Of a DNA stretch of 64,000 nucleotides, positions 43,028 to 52,619 are shown in pieces. Source of the DNA: Clostridium sp. CAG:568 (GTDB lineage Bacteria > Bacillota_I > Bacilli_A > RFN20 > CAG-288). The notes under the pieces were generated by a model, which was given only the letters and a program-made list of their open reading frames with translations, did no database searches and was not told the origin of the DNA. The stretch covers positions 1 through 64,000 of the forward strand of contig FR878803.1 in NCBI GenBank assembly GCA_000434395.1, written 5' to 3'. Position 1 is the first letter of the stretch. The number at the start of each line of letters is the position of its first letter. Both the position numbers and the translations under genes were made by a program.

Positions 43028-45151
43028 TCAATCTTTTTGCTGATAACAAATATTAAATGATATAGCAGGAACTATAAGAAGCTGTGAATAAAAATCACAT
43101 CCTGAAGGAATTTTACCTTTCCCATTGAAGATTATCTTTACATATTTACTGAAATTATATGAGAAAGTTTCCTTGGATGGGTTGATGATGATGTGATAAG
43201 CCTCACCATCATCAAAATTATAAGTAACCTTCAAAGCACCATGTCCGATATTTTCAAAGCATATATGCTTGACGATATCTTCACGTTCTAAGAAGCTAAT
43301 AGGAAGTTGCTTTTTCAATTCCAGGGCTTCTCTTAAGAACTTAATCATGTCACGATTTTGACTTGCTAAATCATAGTTGAAGCCGTTCAATTCATCTCCT
43401 GCATTATATGTATTGCCATATCCTCTTTTAGTTCCACCAAATTCTTGTCCCATATGGAAGAATGGAATTCCTTGAGCGAATACAGTACATGCGTTTATCA
43501 AATTAATGCGTTTCTTTTTCTCATCTGGCAATTCATTTTTGCAGACATATTCAATCTTGTCGAACAAAGTTTCATTGTCGTGACATTCGACAAAGTTAAT
43601 AGATTGAGAAGTCTTTACAAACATCGGTCTTCTACCCATATCCATAACACTTCCAGCAAACGCGTATTTAAAATCCTCAATCTTTCCTAAATCTCCATCC
43701 AAATATCCACAAGAGCCAATGGAATCACCCATTCCTCCTTTTGAAGCTTCTCTAAAGAATCCGTTGAAGAATCCAATGTCAGGTAATAATAATCCGTTAC
43801 CGTCACAAGTCTTTTCTTGATAAGGCAATGCTGTAGGCATATCCCATCCTTCTCCATAAAAAACTAAATCAGGATAGTCTTTCTTCAAACTCTCATAAGC
43901 TTCTTTCACCGTTGTCGAGTCGATGATTCCCATCAAATCGAATCTGAAGCCATCAGCCCCGAAAAATTCAATTGCATGACGTAAAGAATCTTTGATAAGT
44001 CTTCTACACATATAATGTCTAGATTCCAAATCATTTCCACAGAAGCTTCCATTAGATAAAGAACCATCTTTATTCTTTCTAAAATAATATCCAGGAGCAA
44101 GAATATCTAAAGAGTTTGTATTTTTGTTGAATACGTGGTTATAGACTACATCAAATACAGCTCTCAATCCATTCTTATGGAATCCAGCAATCATATCTCT
44201 CAATTCGAACAGTCTCTTATAAGGATCATTAGGTTCTGTTGAATACGATCCTTCAGGAGTGAAGTAATTAACTGGATCATAACCCCAGTTATAAGTCTTG
44301 AAAGGATCATCGTCGTCGATAGTTTGGAAATCCAAAACAGGTAACAATTGAATATGAGTTACACCCAATGATTTCAAATAATCCAATCCAATTGGGAATC
44401 CGTCTTCAGTCTTTAAACCTTCTTTAGTCAAAGCTAGATAAGTTCCTTTATTTTGGATATCAGTCAATGAAGTCATATCTCTGACATCTACTTCATAAAC
44501 TGACATCTTAGTCAAATCCAAAGGACTAAGATTTTCTTTATTCAAAGGACGGGATAATACTTTTTCTGGATTGATGACAAAAGAATAACGGGAATTGGAT
44601 GACAACCCAAAGGAATAAGGGTCAGTAGAAGTAAAGAACTTACCTCCATTGCAACCTGCATATAAATAACTAGCACCATCCAAGTCACCTTTGATGGTGA
44701 CTTTATAAACACCACATTCCATTCTTTCCATCGGAACAGATAAGACTGAATCTTGACCTACGGGTTTATAATGAACGAACATGGTAGTAGCAAAAGGAGC
44801 AAAAACATAGAAGGATGTCTCTTCTTTTGAATATACAGCACCTAAAGGACCATCATATCTGTATTTCTTATCAAAGTCATCATAATCACCCAATACTGAA
44901 ATATCTAATTTAATGACATTGTTCAATATATCAAGAATACTATAATCGCTATCGACATTGAAATCATAATGAACAGGAAGCATATACATATAGTGATCGC
45001 CTTGATCAGCTACAGAGATAGGCTTCAAAGTCAAAACAGGCTTATAGCGATCATAGAGTCTAAGATAAGGATCCTTACCATTAGGCCATAATCCTTTTTT
45101 TACCCAAAGTTGAATAGCATCTTTTGATATAAGTTTTGCATAGAAATCCAT
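43028..45151 (-). CDS. pulA: Type I pullulanase / GH13 debranching enzyme
   Basis: This 707-residue cytoplasmic GH13 enzyme would cut alpha-1,6 branches of glycogen or pullulan-type dextrins. An N-terminal beta-sandwich domain (CBM48-like, about 110-210) is followed by the barrel with YNWGYDPVNYFTPEGSY (the pullulanase signature), FDVVYNH, nucleophile in GFRFDLMG, acid/base in YGEGWD, and ECHDNETLFD. No signal peptide is seen. I use the ATG giving MDFYAKL because AAGGGAGA lies 11 bases upstream; an ATG 30 bases earlier lacks one. It sits in an operon between acpS and plsC. Confidence 0.93.
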   Translation of the reverse strand: MDFYAKLISKDAIQLWVKKGLWPNGKDPYLRLYDRYKPVLTLKPISVADQGDHYMYMLPVHYDFNVDSDYSILDILNNVIKLDISVLGDYDDFDKKYRYDGPLGAVYSKEETSFYVFAPFATTMFVHYKPVGQDSVLSVPMERMECGVYKVTIKGDLDGASYLYAGCNGGKFFTSTDPYSFGLSSNSRYSFVINPEKVLSRPLNKENLSPLDLTKMSVYEVDVRDMTSLTDIQNKGTYLALTKEGLKTEDGFPIGLDYLKSLGVTHIQLLPVLDFQTIDDDDPFKTYNWGYDPVNYFTPEGSYSTEPNDPYKRLFELRDMIAGFHKNGLRAVFDVVYNHVFNKNTNSLDILAPGYYFRKNKDGSLSNGSFCGNDLESRHYMCRRLIKDSLRHAIEFFGADGFRFDLMGIIDSTTVKEAYESLKKDYPDLVFYGEGWDMPTALPYQEKTCDGNGLLLPDIGFFNGFFREASKGGMGDSIGSCGYLDGDLGKIEDFKYAFAGSVMDMGRRPMFVKTSQSINFVECHDNETLFDKIEYVCKNELPDEKKKRINLINACTVFAQGIPFFHMGQEFGGTKRGYGNTYNAGDELNGFNYDLASQNRDMIKFLREALELKKQLPISFLEREDIVKHICFENIGHGALKVTYNFDDGEAYHIIINPSKETFSYNFSKYVKIIFNGKGKIPSGCDFYSQLLIVPAISFNICYQQKD

Positions 45152-45173
45152 AATAAATATCTCCCTTATAAAA

Positions 45174-45503
45174 TCAATCATCGAGTAGAACTATCGCACT
45201 AGCAATAAAATCATGAGTCAATGAAACTTGTCCTACTTCAACCCCATCGACATATAGATGTGGTCTTCCAGTCGTATCATCCAATATCTCAATTCTGCTA
45301 TATTTTATATCTTTTTTCCCACTAGCTTTAACAAAAGCTTCTTTTGCAGCAAATCTCGAAGCTAAATAATCATCTTTTCTATCTTGACTGACAAACTTCT
45401 GATAAACTTCGTACTCTTTTTTTGACAAATAAGTTTTTGGAAAGGCAGGATTCAAGTCCTTCATTCTTGAAATGAGAACATTGTCAATTCCAACTTTCAT
45501 CAT
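45174..45503 (-). CDS. acpS: Holo-[acyl-carrier-protein] synthase
   Basis: This ~109-residue AcpS would transfer 4'-phosphopantetheine to ACP. The first motif is KVGIDNVLISR with metal-binding Asp, and the second FAAKEAFVKASGK with Glu; the C-terminal strand VSLTHDFIASAIVLL is typical. The start is ambiguous: GTG at 45506, ATG at 45503 or ATG at 45500; I chose 45503 from the spacing to AAAGG. The start overlaps the yfmH stop, so the two are coupled. Confidence 0.93.
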   Translation of the reverse strand: MMKVGIDNVLISRMKDLNPAFPKTYLSKKEYEVYQKFVSQDRKDDYLASRFAAKEAFVKASGKKDIKYSRIEILDDTTGRPHLYVDGVEVGQVSLTHDFIASAIVLLDD

Positions 45504-46777
45504 CACTTCTTGCCTTTCAACAAGACATATGCTCTAGGAAAGCTGCATACTTCCTTTACAAAATTACAGGCATCATTCTTTTTGAAGGCTAAAGCTCTGT
45601 TGACCAAAGCAGGCCATGCGAAATGATTCAAATATCCATCGATTAAATTAGTCAAATAGTCCTCGCTATCACCGACATCTTCGATACTTGACCCTAAGTA
45701 AGAAAGCTGCATGGATCTAAATGGTGAAGTCATCGATTTATAAGCCTTAGGCAAATCCAAGAAATGTTTCTCCAAAGCATTCTTAAGCTTATCAGGTGAA
45801 TTAGTTTCGAAGAATGCAGTCATATATGTATCTTCTCCAGCTTCTTCTAAATAATGACCATTGTTAAAAATAATCAATCCATCATCTCTCATCTTTGCTA
45901 TCGATTCATGGACTGAGGAGAAAACCATATCTCCAGCCATTTCATAGAAAGCGAATAGATCATCCCCAAATTTTTCATATAGTTCTTGTCTACGAGGAAA
46001 TTTGATTCCCACACCCAAATAAGTCTGACCATCTGGAGAATTGATTTCAGTATATGGCTCAGCAACCTTGTCATATTTCTCATCGTTTTGATATTTCTTA
46101 ACAGGTAATTTATTAAATGATGGTAATCCAGCCTTATTCAACAATTTAACAACTTCTTGAGGATCGAAATCACCGACAGCAAAGAAAGTTAAATTCTCGA
46201 CAGAATAGTATTGTTCATAAAACTTCTTTACAGAAGACAAATGAATGGATTGAAGAGATTTCTCTGTTCCAATGATTTCTTCTTTCAAAGGAGAAGAGAA
46301 ATAAAGTGATTTGACCATTTGTCTATCGAAAACATAACTAGGGTCATCACGTCCGGATGCTAATTCACCTAAAATAATAGGCTTCTCTGCTTCAAGTTTT
46401 TCATTTGTTTGATAAAAATACTTGAACATAGAAAACAAAGTGTTCAATGGTTCTTCATAGCCTTGAGATGTAGCAAAATAGAAGAATGTACAAGATTGAG
46501 TCGTATAGGCGTTAGCGAAAGCACCTTGAGTCGAGAACTTCTTCAAAGTATCTCCCTGTGCGGTTTCAAACAATCTATGTTCCAAAAGATGTGCGATGCC
46601 AGCAGGAATCTTTGTTCCTCCTATTTCTACCTCATCCATGAGACCGCCTTTAGGAATCAATATTCCAAAATATTTAATATTGCTAGCTTTTGAAGGAGCT
46701 AAAACATAAGACAATCCATCCTTTGTTTTTCCTTCATATAAAGAAAACTTAAGTCTTCTAAAATAATACTTATCCAT
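45503..46777 (-). CDS. yfmH: M16 zinc metallopeptidase, catalytic partner (YfmH-like)
   Basis: This 424-residue M16 peptidase has the inverted zinc motif HLLEH (H63, E66, H67) and a downstream Glu region (EAEKPIILGELASGRDDP). It is the active member of a two-gene pair, as in Bacillus YfmF/YfmH. The ATG is chosen because TAAGGAGAAC lies six bases upstream; the stop of the upstream partner gene (TGA) is one base before this ATG. The pair would form a chamber-type heterodimer that degrades peptides. A longer frame upstream is an overlap with yfmF. Confidence 0.92.
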   Translation of the reverse strand: MDKYYFRRLKFSLYEGKTKDGLSYVLAPSKASNIKYFGILIPKGGLMDEVEIGGTKIPAGIAHLLEHRLFETAQGDTLKKFSTQGAFANAYTTQSCTFFYFATSQGYEEPLNTLFSMFKYFYQTNEKLEAEKPIILGELASGRDDPSYVFDRQMVKSLYFSSPLKEEIIGTEKSLQSIHLSSVKKFYEQYYSVENLTFFAVGDFDPQEVVKLLNKAGLPSFNKLPVKKYQNDEKYDKVAEPYTEINSPDGQTYLGVGIKFPRRQELYEKFGDDLFAFYEMAGDMVFSSVHESIAKMRDDGLIIFNNGHYLEEAGEDTYMTAFFETNSPDKLKNALEKHFLDLPKAYKSMTSPFRSMQLSYLGSSIEDVGDSEDYLTNLIDGYLNHFAWPALVNRALAFKKNDACNFVKEVCSFPRAYVLLKGKK

Positions 46778-46778
46778 T

Positions 46779-47999
46779 TCAGTTCTCCTTAGAAGGATTG
46801 ATAGTGAAGCTTCCAACCTTCTTCAATGACTTTATAGCATCTTTGACATCATCCAATGTAATACTGTCATATAATTTCATCAATTCATCTGCAGTCGAGG
46901 GAGACTGATTCAAAACTGATTTATTCAAAGCTAAAGCATAAGTAGTAGGTTCTCCAAACATATCATCGATACTCGTCTTTATAGCTTTCTTTATATCATC
47001 AAGTCGCTCTTGAGTTATAGATTCAGCACAAGTGGATAAAAGCTGATCGGTAGTCTTAATAAATTCATTGACATTCTTTGCATCGATCACAGAAGATACG
47101 ATCATCGCCTTATCGCCTTTAGGGAACGATACGTCTACACCATATGTCAGGCCTTTTTCTTCTCTTAATCCTTGGAACAAAGGAGAATTATCATCAGAGA
47201 GAACTTTAGATAATATATTCTTTAGTGCATGTCCTTTGTTGCCTTGCTCAGCCTCTATTTGATAACCGATAGCGATGCAAGAAGAAGTGATTCCATCTTT
47301 AATCAATGACAAATCGCTCACCTTGTCTTCAACAGATATATCGAATTTCCATTCAGGAGCTTTTTCACCGATATTAAATAATTTTCCAAACTCTCTTCCC
47401 TTTTTCTGAAATCCGACACTTCCTATATATGCGTCAGCTTTTCTAACAGCCTCCAAAGCCTTCTCCAAATCATCAAAAGTCAAAGACATAATTCTCGTAT
47501 TGTCACCACAAGGTGGATATCCGAAAGTAGCTTTTGGAAAGAAATTCTTCCTCAATCCTTCTAGAGCCATAAAGAAAGGATTAGCTGTCGTATCTCCATT
47601 ATCTCTAATCATTCTTCCTTTGACCAACATCAGTTTTGCCTCATCATGAGCAAAACCTTTATAAATCAAATCCTTGTATGTTTTAAATACTTTACTTTCC
47701 AAAGAAGAAAAAGAAGATTCTATAAACTTGTCCAAAGGACATTCCAACAAAATATTGAACAAATATTTATTTCCATATCTGACAGCACCAAAACTAACTG
47801 TCGAAGAATATAAGTTCATCAATCTAAGCTTATATCCTCTCTCATCTTTATATGCGTTAGATGAAACCTTTAGCATTACCGATAAAGCTAACAGAGCTTC
47901 ATAAGATGTTTTATCTTTGTCGATGATCAATGAAATACATGCTGAATTTTTTCTAAATTCACCACTAGGTCTCAATATTAAACCTGAATACTTATTCAT
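46779..47999 (-). CDS. yfmF: M16-like peptidase, non-catalytic partner (YfmF-like)
   Basis: This 406-residue protein has the M16 fold by length and pattern (FSSLESKVFKTYKDLIYKGFAHDEAKLMLVKGRMI; GLREEKGLTYGV) but no HxxEH motif, as expected of the inactive chain of the pair. The segment KGLTYGVDVSF matches the substrate-contact R/Y region of M16 proteins. It is the first gene of the operon yfmF-yfmH-acpS-pulA-plsC-unknown. Confidence 0.9.
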   Translation of the reverse strand: MNKYSGLILRPSGEFRKNSACISLIIDKDKTSYEALLALSVMLKVSSNAYKDERGYKLRLMNLYSSTVSFGAVRYGNKYLFNILLECPLDKFIESSFSSLESKVFKTYKDLIYKGFAHDEAKLMLVKGRMIRDNGDTTANPFFMALEGLRKNFFPKATFGYPPCGDNTRIMSLTFDDLEKALEAVRKADAYIGSVGFQKKGREFGKLFNIGEKAPEWKFDISVEDKVSDLSLIKDGITSSCIAIGYQIEAEQGNKGHALKNILSKVLSDDNSPLFQGLREEKGLTYGVDVSFPKGDKAMIVSSVIDAKNVNEFIKTTDQLLSTCAESITQERLDDIKKAIKTSIDDMFGEPTTYALALNKSVLNQSPSTADELMKLYDSITLDDVKDAIKSLKKVGSFTINPSKEN

Positions 48000-48026
48000 A
48001 AGTATCTATTACTCCTTTCAAAAAAA

Positions 48027-48057
48027 GCCATACTTGATTATTTTAAATCAGTATGGC
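48027..48057 (-). terminator. Terminator after ftsK
   Basis: On the minus strand GCCATACT ... AGTATGGC (48050-48057 with 48027-48034, extended inward by GATT/AATC) is followed by TTTTTTT. It lies between the ftsK stop and the yfmF start. Confidence 0.85.
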
Positions 48058-48087
48058 CTTGTTTTTTTATGTTATACCTCGGTAGTG

Positions 48088-51000
48088 TCAATCATCTTCC
48101 AAATCACTAGTGAGAACATGCTTCCCATTACCTAATCTCTTCGTTATGCCTTCTATATCCATGGCATCCAAATAATCACTAGCTTTACTATAAGGAATAT
48201 TCATTTCTCTAGATAAATAAGATGCTGTAGCTCTATGAGTTGATGTTACTGTTTCCTTTGCTTTAGAGTACATGGGATCCGACTTCACTCTATCATAGAT
48301 GGATTTTTTCCCATCTTCCCCAGAAAGATCTTCGTATACTGGTTCAGCATCTAAAGAAAGAAATTCAGAATTGTAAACAGGCTGAGCTCTTTGTTTTAAA
48401 TAATTGACAACTGCAGACATCTCCTCATCAGATATGAATCCAGATTGACATCTGAGCATTCCTTTGTTATTAGGAATCTTAGCCAATAAATCACCTTTTC
48501 CAACAAGTTGCTCAGCTCCATTTTCATCTAAGATAACACGGCTATCCTGTCCAGAAGATACCATCAAACAGACTCTTGCAACAATGTTAGCTTTTATATC
48601 ACCTGAAATAACTGAGACTGAAGGTCTTTGGGTAGCGATGATCAAGTGAATACCGCAGGCTCTTGCTTTAGCTCCCAATCTTCCCACATCCTTTGCAACA
48701 GCTCCATTACTGGTAGTCATAAGATCAGCAAACTCATCAATTACGACCACAATATAAGGTAATTTTTCAGCCTTTGGATTCTTTTTACAATAAGCTTGAT
48801 AGCCCTCATATTTCTGTGCACCAGCTTTTAAGAATAAGCTGAATCTTCTATCCATCTCATCAGTCAATTTGCTCAATGCCACCACAGCTTTCTCCGGTTC
48901 TGTGATTACAGGGCAGTATAGATGCGGCATATCAGCATATCTAGAAAATTCGACCTTTTTAGGATCGATCAAGACAAATTTAACCTCATTAGGATACGTC
49001 CTCATCAAAATCGACATGATGATGCACTGAATAAACACAGACTTACCGCTACCCGTAGTTCCTGCTACCAATAAGTGAGGCAATTCATTCAATTGAGTAG
49101 TAAGAATTCTACCGAAAGCATCCTTTCCTAATGGCATGAGCAACTTCTTCTCACATTTAGGATCGATAGACATCAAATAATCATATAGCTCCTTGAATGG
49201 AACAGTCATAGATACTGGATTTGCTACTTCTATTCCAGAGAAACTCTTTCCGCTTATCAACGGCAAGAATCTAACCGAGCTATTTCCTTCCAATGTAACC
49301 GACAAGTTAGTCATTACGTTCTCAATCGAACTCATTCTAACACCAGGCTCAAGATTGATATGAAAACAAGAGAAAGCAGCTCCGATATCAAAACCTGTAC
49401 ATGAAGCTTTGATTCCATATTGTTTAAAGAAGTTGCTAATTGTATATCCTCTTTCTACATCCTTTAATTTTATTTCTTCTAATATTTTAGAATTATCAAA
49501 ATCCATCAAGTATTGATCATCTGGCAAGACATACTTTTTATTAGTCGTTATTACTATAGGTTGCTCTACTTCGGGTTGTTCCTTAATAGGCTCAACTGGT
49601 TTTTGATCCTCGTTATTTTCATCAGGCTTTGTATCTTCAGTTTCTATCTTTGGAAGCTCGAAAGTTGTATTCTGACTGAAGTCAGTTCTTCTATTCTTTG
49701 CAGCCAAATCAGCCCTTTGCTGATCTTCAGCTATTTGTTCATCAGTTTGAGTTAAAGAAAAGCCTTCATTTCTATAAACAACATTTCTTGCTGATTCGAC
49801 TTTTTGAGCATTATCATTTGTATTATTAAAACTATCATTCGAAGTTTCACCACTTAAGCTATCATCATTTTGAATGGGATTATTTATTTTAATATCGGTG
49901 TCATCATCGACAATAACATTTGAAGAATGATCAAATTGATTAAAATCTATTGGATCATCTTTAGGTAAATCCAACTCTTCTTTTTCATCTTCTTTAGTAA
50001 TTTCTTCTGTCTTGTTTAAAACTACATCTTCAGTTTCATAATTCTTAGAATTTAGCGACGTCTCAGCATTAGTAGAATCATTGTTCTTTTGCGAATTATC
50101 TATGGAAGATATATTAGTCATCTTAATATTGTCTACTTTAGAGGAGAATGGATTGCTTGAAAAGAAATCATCATCTTCAGAATCATTATCTTGAACAACA
50201 TTTTGCAAATCGATTTTAGTATCTTTATTAAAATCAGTTCTTTGTTCCTGATTCTCATCATTATTCACTAAATCTTTACCAAATCCATTGTCAAAAATAG
50301 AGACTTCCGATTCAAAAGAATCATCATCATAATCGTTGAAAAAAGAACTAGAATCCTTATTATTGATTTCATCCTTATGTTCACTAATAGGTACTTGTTC
50401 GACTACATTATCCACTTTTTTATCAACAACATCATTCTTTTCTACTGCTATGGTTTTATTCAATACTTCACCGGAGTTTTCTTTACTGATATTGTTTACA
50501 GGAATATCATCATTGCTTTTATAGAATTTATTATCTACAACAGCATCGTTTCTATTTGTACTATCTATTATGGTCGTCTGCTGTGATTTTATTTCAATAT
50601 CACTGTTCTTATTTTTATCTTCAATCAAATCCGAACTTCTTTCAACTACTGGAATTTGAATATTATTTCTAGCATGCTCTTTTCTAATTCTAGCGATTGT
50701 ATGTGATAAAGTAATAGCTGGGTAACGGAGCAAAACTAAAATTGACAATCCTAATAAAACTCCAAATAAAATTCTAGTACCTAATAACCCCATCCCAATA
50801 GAGTTTCCAAGAGAGACAAACAGCGTAGGAATAAAGCCACCACCAACCATTGAAATCCTAGAAGGTATTTCAACATAGAAACCCGAAGGAGAATTGTTAG
50901 CCATCAAGTTGGCATATGTCGAAGTAAAGTCACCAACTTTCATATTGCTGAGGTTATCCATACATGATAGTAAGACTGACAATGAGAAGAAAGCGACTAT

Positions 51001-51276
51001 CACCATGCTTATGTCGAGCCAATGAATCTTGTGTTTATCCCCATTGATAGGAGCAATCAAAAAATAAATTCCAAGACCTACCAATCCCAGACCTAACACA
51101 AAGAACATAATTCCAAAGATATAAACTGATACCCACTTTAAGAATCTAGAAAAGACATCACCATTAGTAAAGCAGAGGATTCCTAATAAAATCATCAAAA
51201 TGCCAAGGAAAATCCTTGGCAATCTGTTCAGAATATCCCTCCGCTGCTTGTTATCCAAGCTTTGTTTCTTTTTCAT
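48088..51276 (-). CDS. ftsK: DNA translocase FtsK/SpoIIIE with very long acidic linker
   Basis: This 1062-residue protein pumps chromosomal DNA through the division septum. It has about five N-terminal helices (about 15-195), then an unusually long (~390 residues, about 205-595) acidic, Asn/Asp/Ser-rich linker of low complexity, then the motor with Walker A AGTTGSGKSV, Walker B YIVVVIDEFADLM, and GIHLIIATQRPSV. A C-terminal gamma winged helix (about 1000-1055, STHRATASYLSREMNIPYSKASDYLDAMD) would read orienting sequences. I start at the second ATG (MKKKQSLD), because GAGGG lies eight bases upstream of it but only two before the first ATG. Confidence 0.95.
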   Translation of the reverse strand: MKKKQSLDNKQRRDILNRLPRIFLGILMILLGILCFTNGDVFSRFLKWVSVYIFGIMFFVLGLGLVGLGIYFLIAPINGDKHKIHWLDISMVIVAFFSLSVLLSCMDNLSNMKVGDFTSTYANLMANNSPSGFYVEIPSRISMVGGGFIPTLFVSLGNSIGMGLLGTRILFGVLLGLSILVLLRYPAITLSHTIARIRKEHARNNIQIPVVERSSDLIEDKNKNSDIEIKSQQTTIIDSTNRNDAVVDNKFYKSNDDIPVNNISKENSGEVLNKTIAVEKNDVVDKKVDNVVEQVPISEHKDEINNKDSSSFFNDYDDDSFESEVSIFDNGFGKDLVNNDENQEQRTDFNKDTKIDLQNVVQDNDSEDDDFFSSNPFSSKVDNIKMTNISSIDNSQKNNDSTNAETSLNSKNYETEDVVLNKTEEITKEDEKEELDLPKDDPIDFNQFDHSSNVIVDDDTDIKINNPIQNDDSLSGETSNDSFNNTNDNAQKVESARNVVYRNEGFSLTQTDEQIAEDQQRADLAAKNRRTDFSQNTTFELPKIETEDTKPDENNEDQKPVEPIKEQPEVEQPIVITTNKKYVLPDDQYLMDFDNSKILEEIKLKDVERGYTISNFFKQYGIKASCTGFDIGAAFSCFHINLEPGVRMSSIENVMTNLSVTLEGNSSVRFLPLISGKSFSGIEVANPVSMTVPFKELYDYLMSIDPKCEKKLLMPLGKDAFGRILTTQLNELPHLLVAGTTGSGKSVFIQCIIMSILMRTYPNEVKFVLIDPKKVEFSRYADMPHLYCPVITEPEKAVVALSKLTDEMDRRFSLFLKAGAQKYEGYQAYCKKNPKAEKLPYIVVVIDEFADLMTTSNGAVAKDVGRLGAKARACGIHLIIATQRPSVSVISGDIKANIVARVCLMVSSGQDSRVILDENGAEQLVGKGDLLAKIPNNKGMLRCQSGFISDEEMSAVVNYLKQRAQPVYNSEFLSLDAEPVYEDLSGEDGKKSIYDRVKSDPMYSKAKETVTSTHRATASYLSREMNIPYSKASDYLDAMDIEGITKRLGNGKHVLTSDLEDD

Positions 51277-51483
51277 AAGCATTACCCTCGCAACGGAATC
51301 CTATTAATTATAAATATATAGCCCTTCTTTTTAAAGATAATAAGCCGTTTTAGTAGCATTAAAACCTATATAGTATCAAATAAAAAACAGGCTTTTTCTA
51401 ATTATATATGAAGAACAATTATGCATTTAGTAAAAGAAAATAAATTTATTAATAACAATTTATTTCTTTTTGACTTAAAGAAT

Positions 51484-51508
51484 CAAAAAACCTCAGCCGA
51501 AGCTGAGG
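51484..51508 (-). terminator. Terminator after rplM-rpsI
   Basis: On the minus strand CCTCAGC-TTCG-GCTGAGG, a 7-bp stem with a UUCG tetraloop, is followed by TTTTTTG. Confidence 0.95.
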
Positions 51509-51546
51509 TAATTTGATTCTGTTTGTTTCCAAACAATCCGAATGGA

Positions 51547-51969
51547 TTAACGCTTGGAGAATTGGGGAGCCTTACGAGCCTTGTGAAGACCGTATTTCTT
51601 ACGCTCGACAACTCTGGAGTCGACTGTGATAAGTCCGTTAGCCTTCAAGACCTTACGGAAATCAGCATTGACAAGAGTCAAAGCACGAGAGATTCCCAAA
51701 CGAGCTGCATTCTCTTGAGCGGAATATCCACCACCATTGACAGTGATGTTGATATCGAATCTTCCAGTCATACCGGTAAGATCCAAAGGTCTCTTAAGAT
51801 CGATGAGAAGATACTTGTTAGGGAAGTATTTCTCAGGATCCTCACCATTGATGGTGATCTTTCCAGAACCAGTCTTAACGAAAGTACGAGCGACTGCAGA
51901 TTTTCTGCGGCCAGTTGCGTAGTAGACAGGAGCTTGATCCTTATTGGTGATTACTTTCATGGTAGCCAT
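51547..51969 (-). CDS. rpsI: 30S ribosomal protein S9
   Basis: This 140-residue protein carries the S9 signature GRRKSAVARTFVKTGSGKITINGE, NGGGYSAQENAARLGISRAL and the C-terminal tail KYGLHKARKAPQFSKR, whose last basic residues reach the ribosomal P site. It follows rplM after two bases. The first four residues precede the usual conserved start region. Confidence 0.98.
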   Translation of the reverse strand: MATMKVITNKDQAPVYYATGRRKSAVARTFVKTGSGKITINGEDPEKYFPNKYLLIDLKRPLDLTGMTGRFDINITVNGGGYSAQENAARLGISRALTLVNADFRKVLKANGLITVDSRVVERKKYGLHKARKAPQFSKR

Positions 51970-51971
51970 AA

Positions 51972-52445
51972 TTACTTGTCCTCCTCACGATAGATGTCGC
52001 AAAGTTCAACCTTGACAGGTTGTTGAGCCTGTTGTTCATAGTTCTCATCCTTGTAGACGTAGAGCTTCTTGAACTGAGCTTTGCCCAAAGAAGTGTGAGG
52101 AATCATACCTCTAACGGCACGCATAAGCATCTCTTCAGGATATTGTTCGATCATGACCTTAGCTGAACGAGTACGGAGTCCGCCGTAGCTGGATCTCTTG
52201 TTATCGTAATAGTTCTTTGTCTTGAGCTTGTTACCAGAGAGATAAACCTTAGAAGCGTTGATGACGATGACATAGTCACCACAATCAACAGAAGGAGTGT
52301 AATCAACCTTCTCCTTACCCATCAAAACGACAGCGATTTCGCTGGCGAGACGTCCGAGGGGCTTCCCTGCGGCGTCTACCAAGAACCACTTTTTGGAGCC
52401 GTTTGCAACCTGCTCCTTTGTAAGTTGTGTAGTCTGCCTTTGCAT
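51972..52445 (-). CDS. rplM: 50S ribosomal protein L13
   Basis: This 157-residue L13 has conserved WFLVDAAGKPLGRLASEIA, LMGKEKVDYTP and GMIPHTSLGKAQFKKLYVY. A C-terminal stretch EQQAQQPVKVELCDIYREEDK is slightly longer than in many bacteria. RBS AAAGGATTG precedes the ATG. It is first in the rplM-rpsI operon and follows a structured leader. Confidence 0.98.
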   Translation of the reverse strand: MQRQTTQLTKEQVANGSKKWFLVDAAGKPLGRLASEIAVVLMGKEKVDYTPSVDCGDYVIVINASKVYLSGNKLKTKNYYDNKRSSYGGLRTRSAKVMIEQYPEEMLMRAVRGMIPHTSLGKAQFKKLYVYKDENYEQQAQQPVKVELCDIYREEDK

Positions 52446-52481
52446 TTTGCTTTCAATCCTTTTTGTAAATATATTTGTTTG

Positions 52482-52530
52482 GGCCTTGTCTTTGCTTCAA
52501 TTTACCGGGTTGAAAAGCCGGACAATAGCC
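52482..52530 (-). ncRNA. Probable L13 leader (autoregulatory 5' UTR)
   Basis: The leader transcript between promoter and rplM can fold: 52530-52521 (GGCTATTGTC) pairs with 52490-52482 (GACAAGGCC), and an inner part pairs CCGG with CCGG or TTCAA with TTGAA. Firmicutes rplM genes often carry an L13 leader that binds L13 and represses translation or transcription; position, length (~49 nt) and structure fit. Identity is not proven without a covariance-model search. Confidence 0.6.
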
Positions 52531-52538
52531 AAAAAATA

Positions 52539-52566
52539 ATTATAATCCAATTAAAAGAATAGTCAA
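52539..52566 (-). promoter_or_regulatory. Strong promoter of rplM-rpsI
   Basis: On the minus strand TTGACT (52566-52561) and TATAAT (52544-52539) are separated by 16 bp, a near-consensus housekeeping promoter. The start point would be about 52531, the beginning of the leader structure. Confidence 0.85.
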
Positions 52567-52619
52567 TGTTTTTATTTAGTTTTAGTAAAGTTTATTGCTG
52601 TTCAGCAATTGAAATCTCA

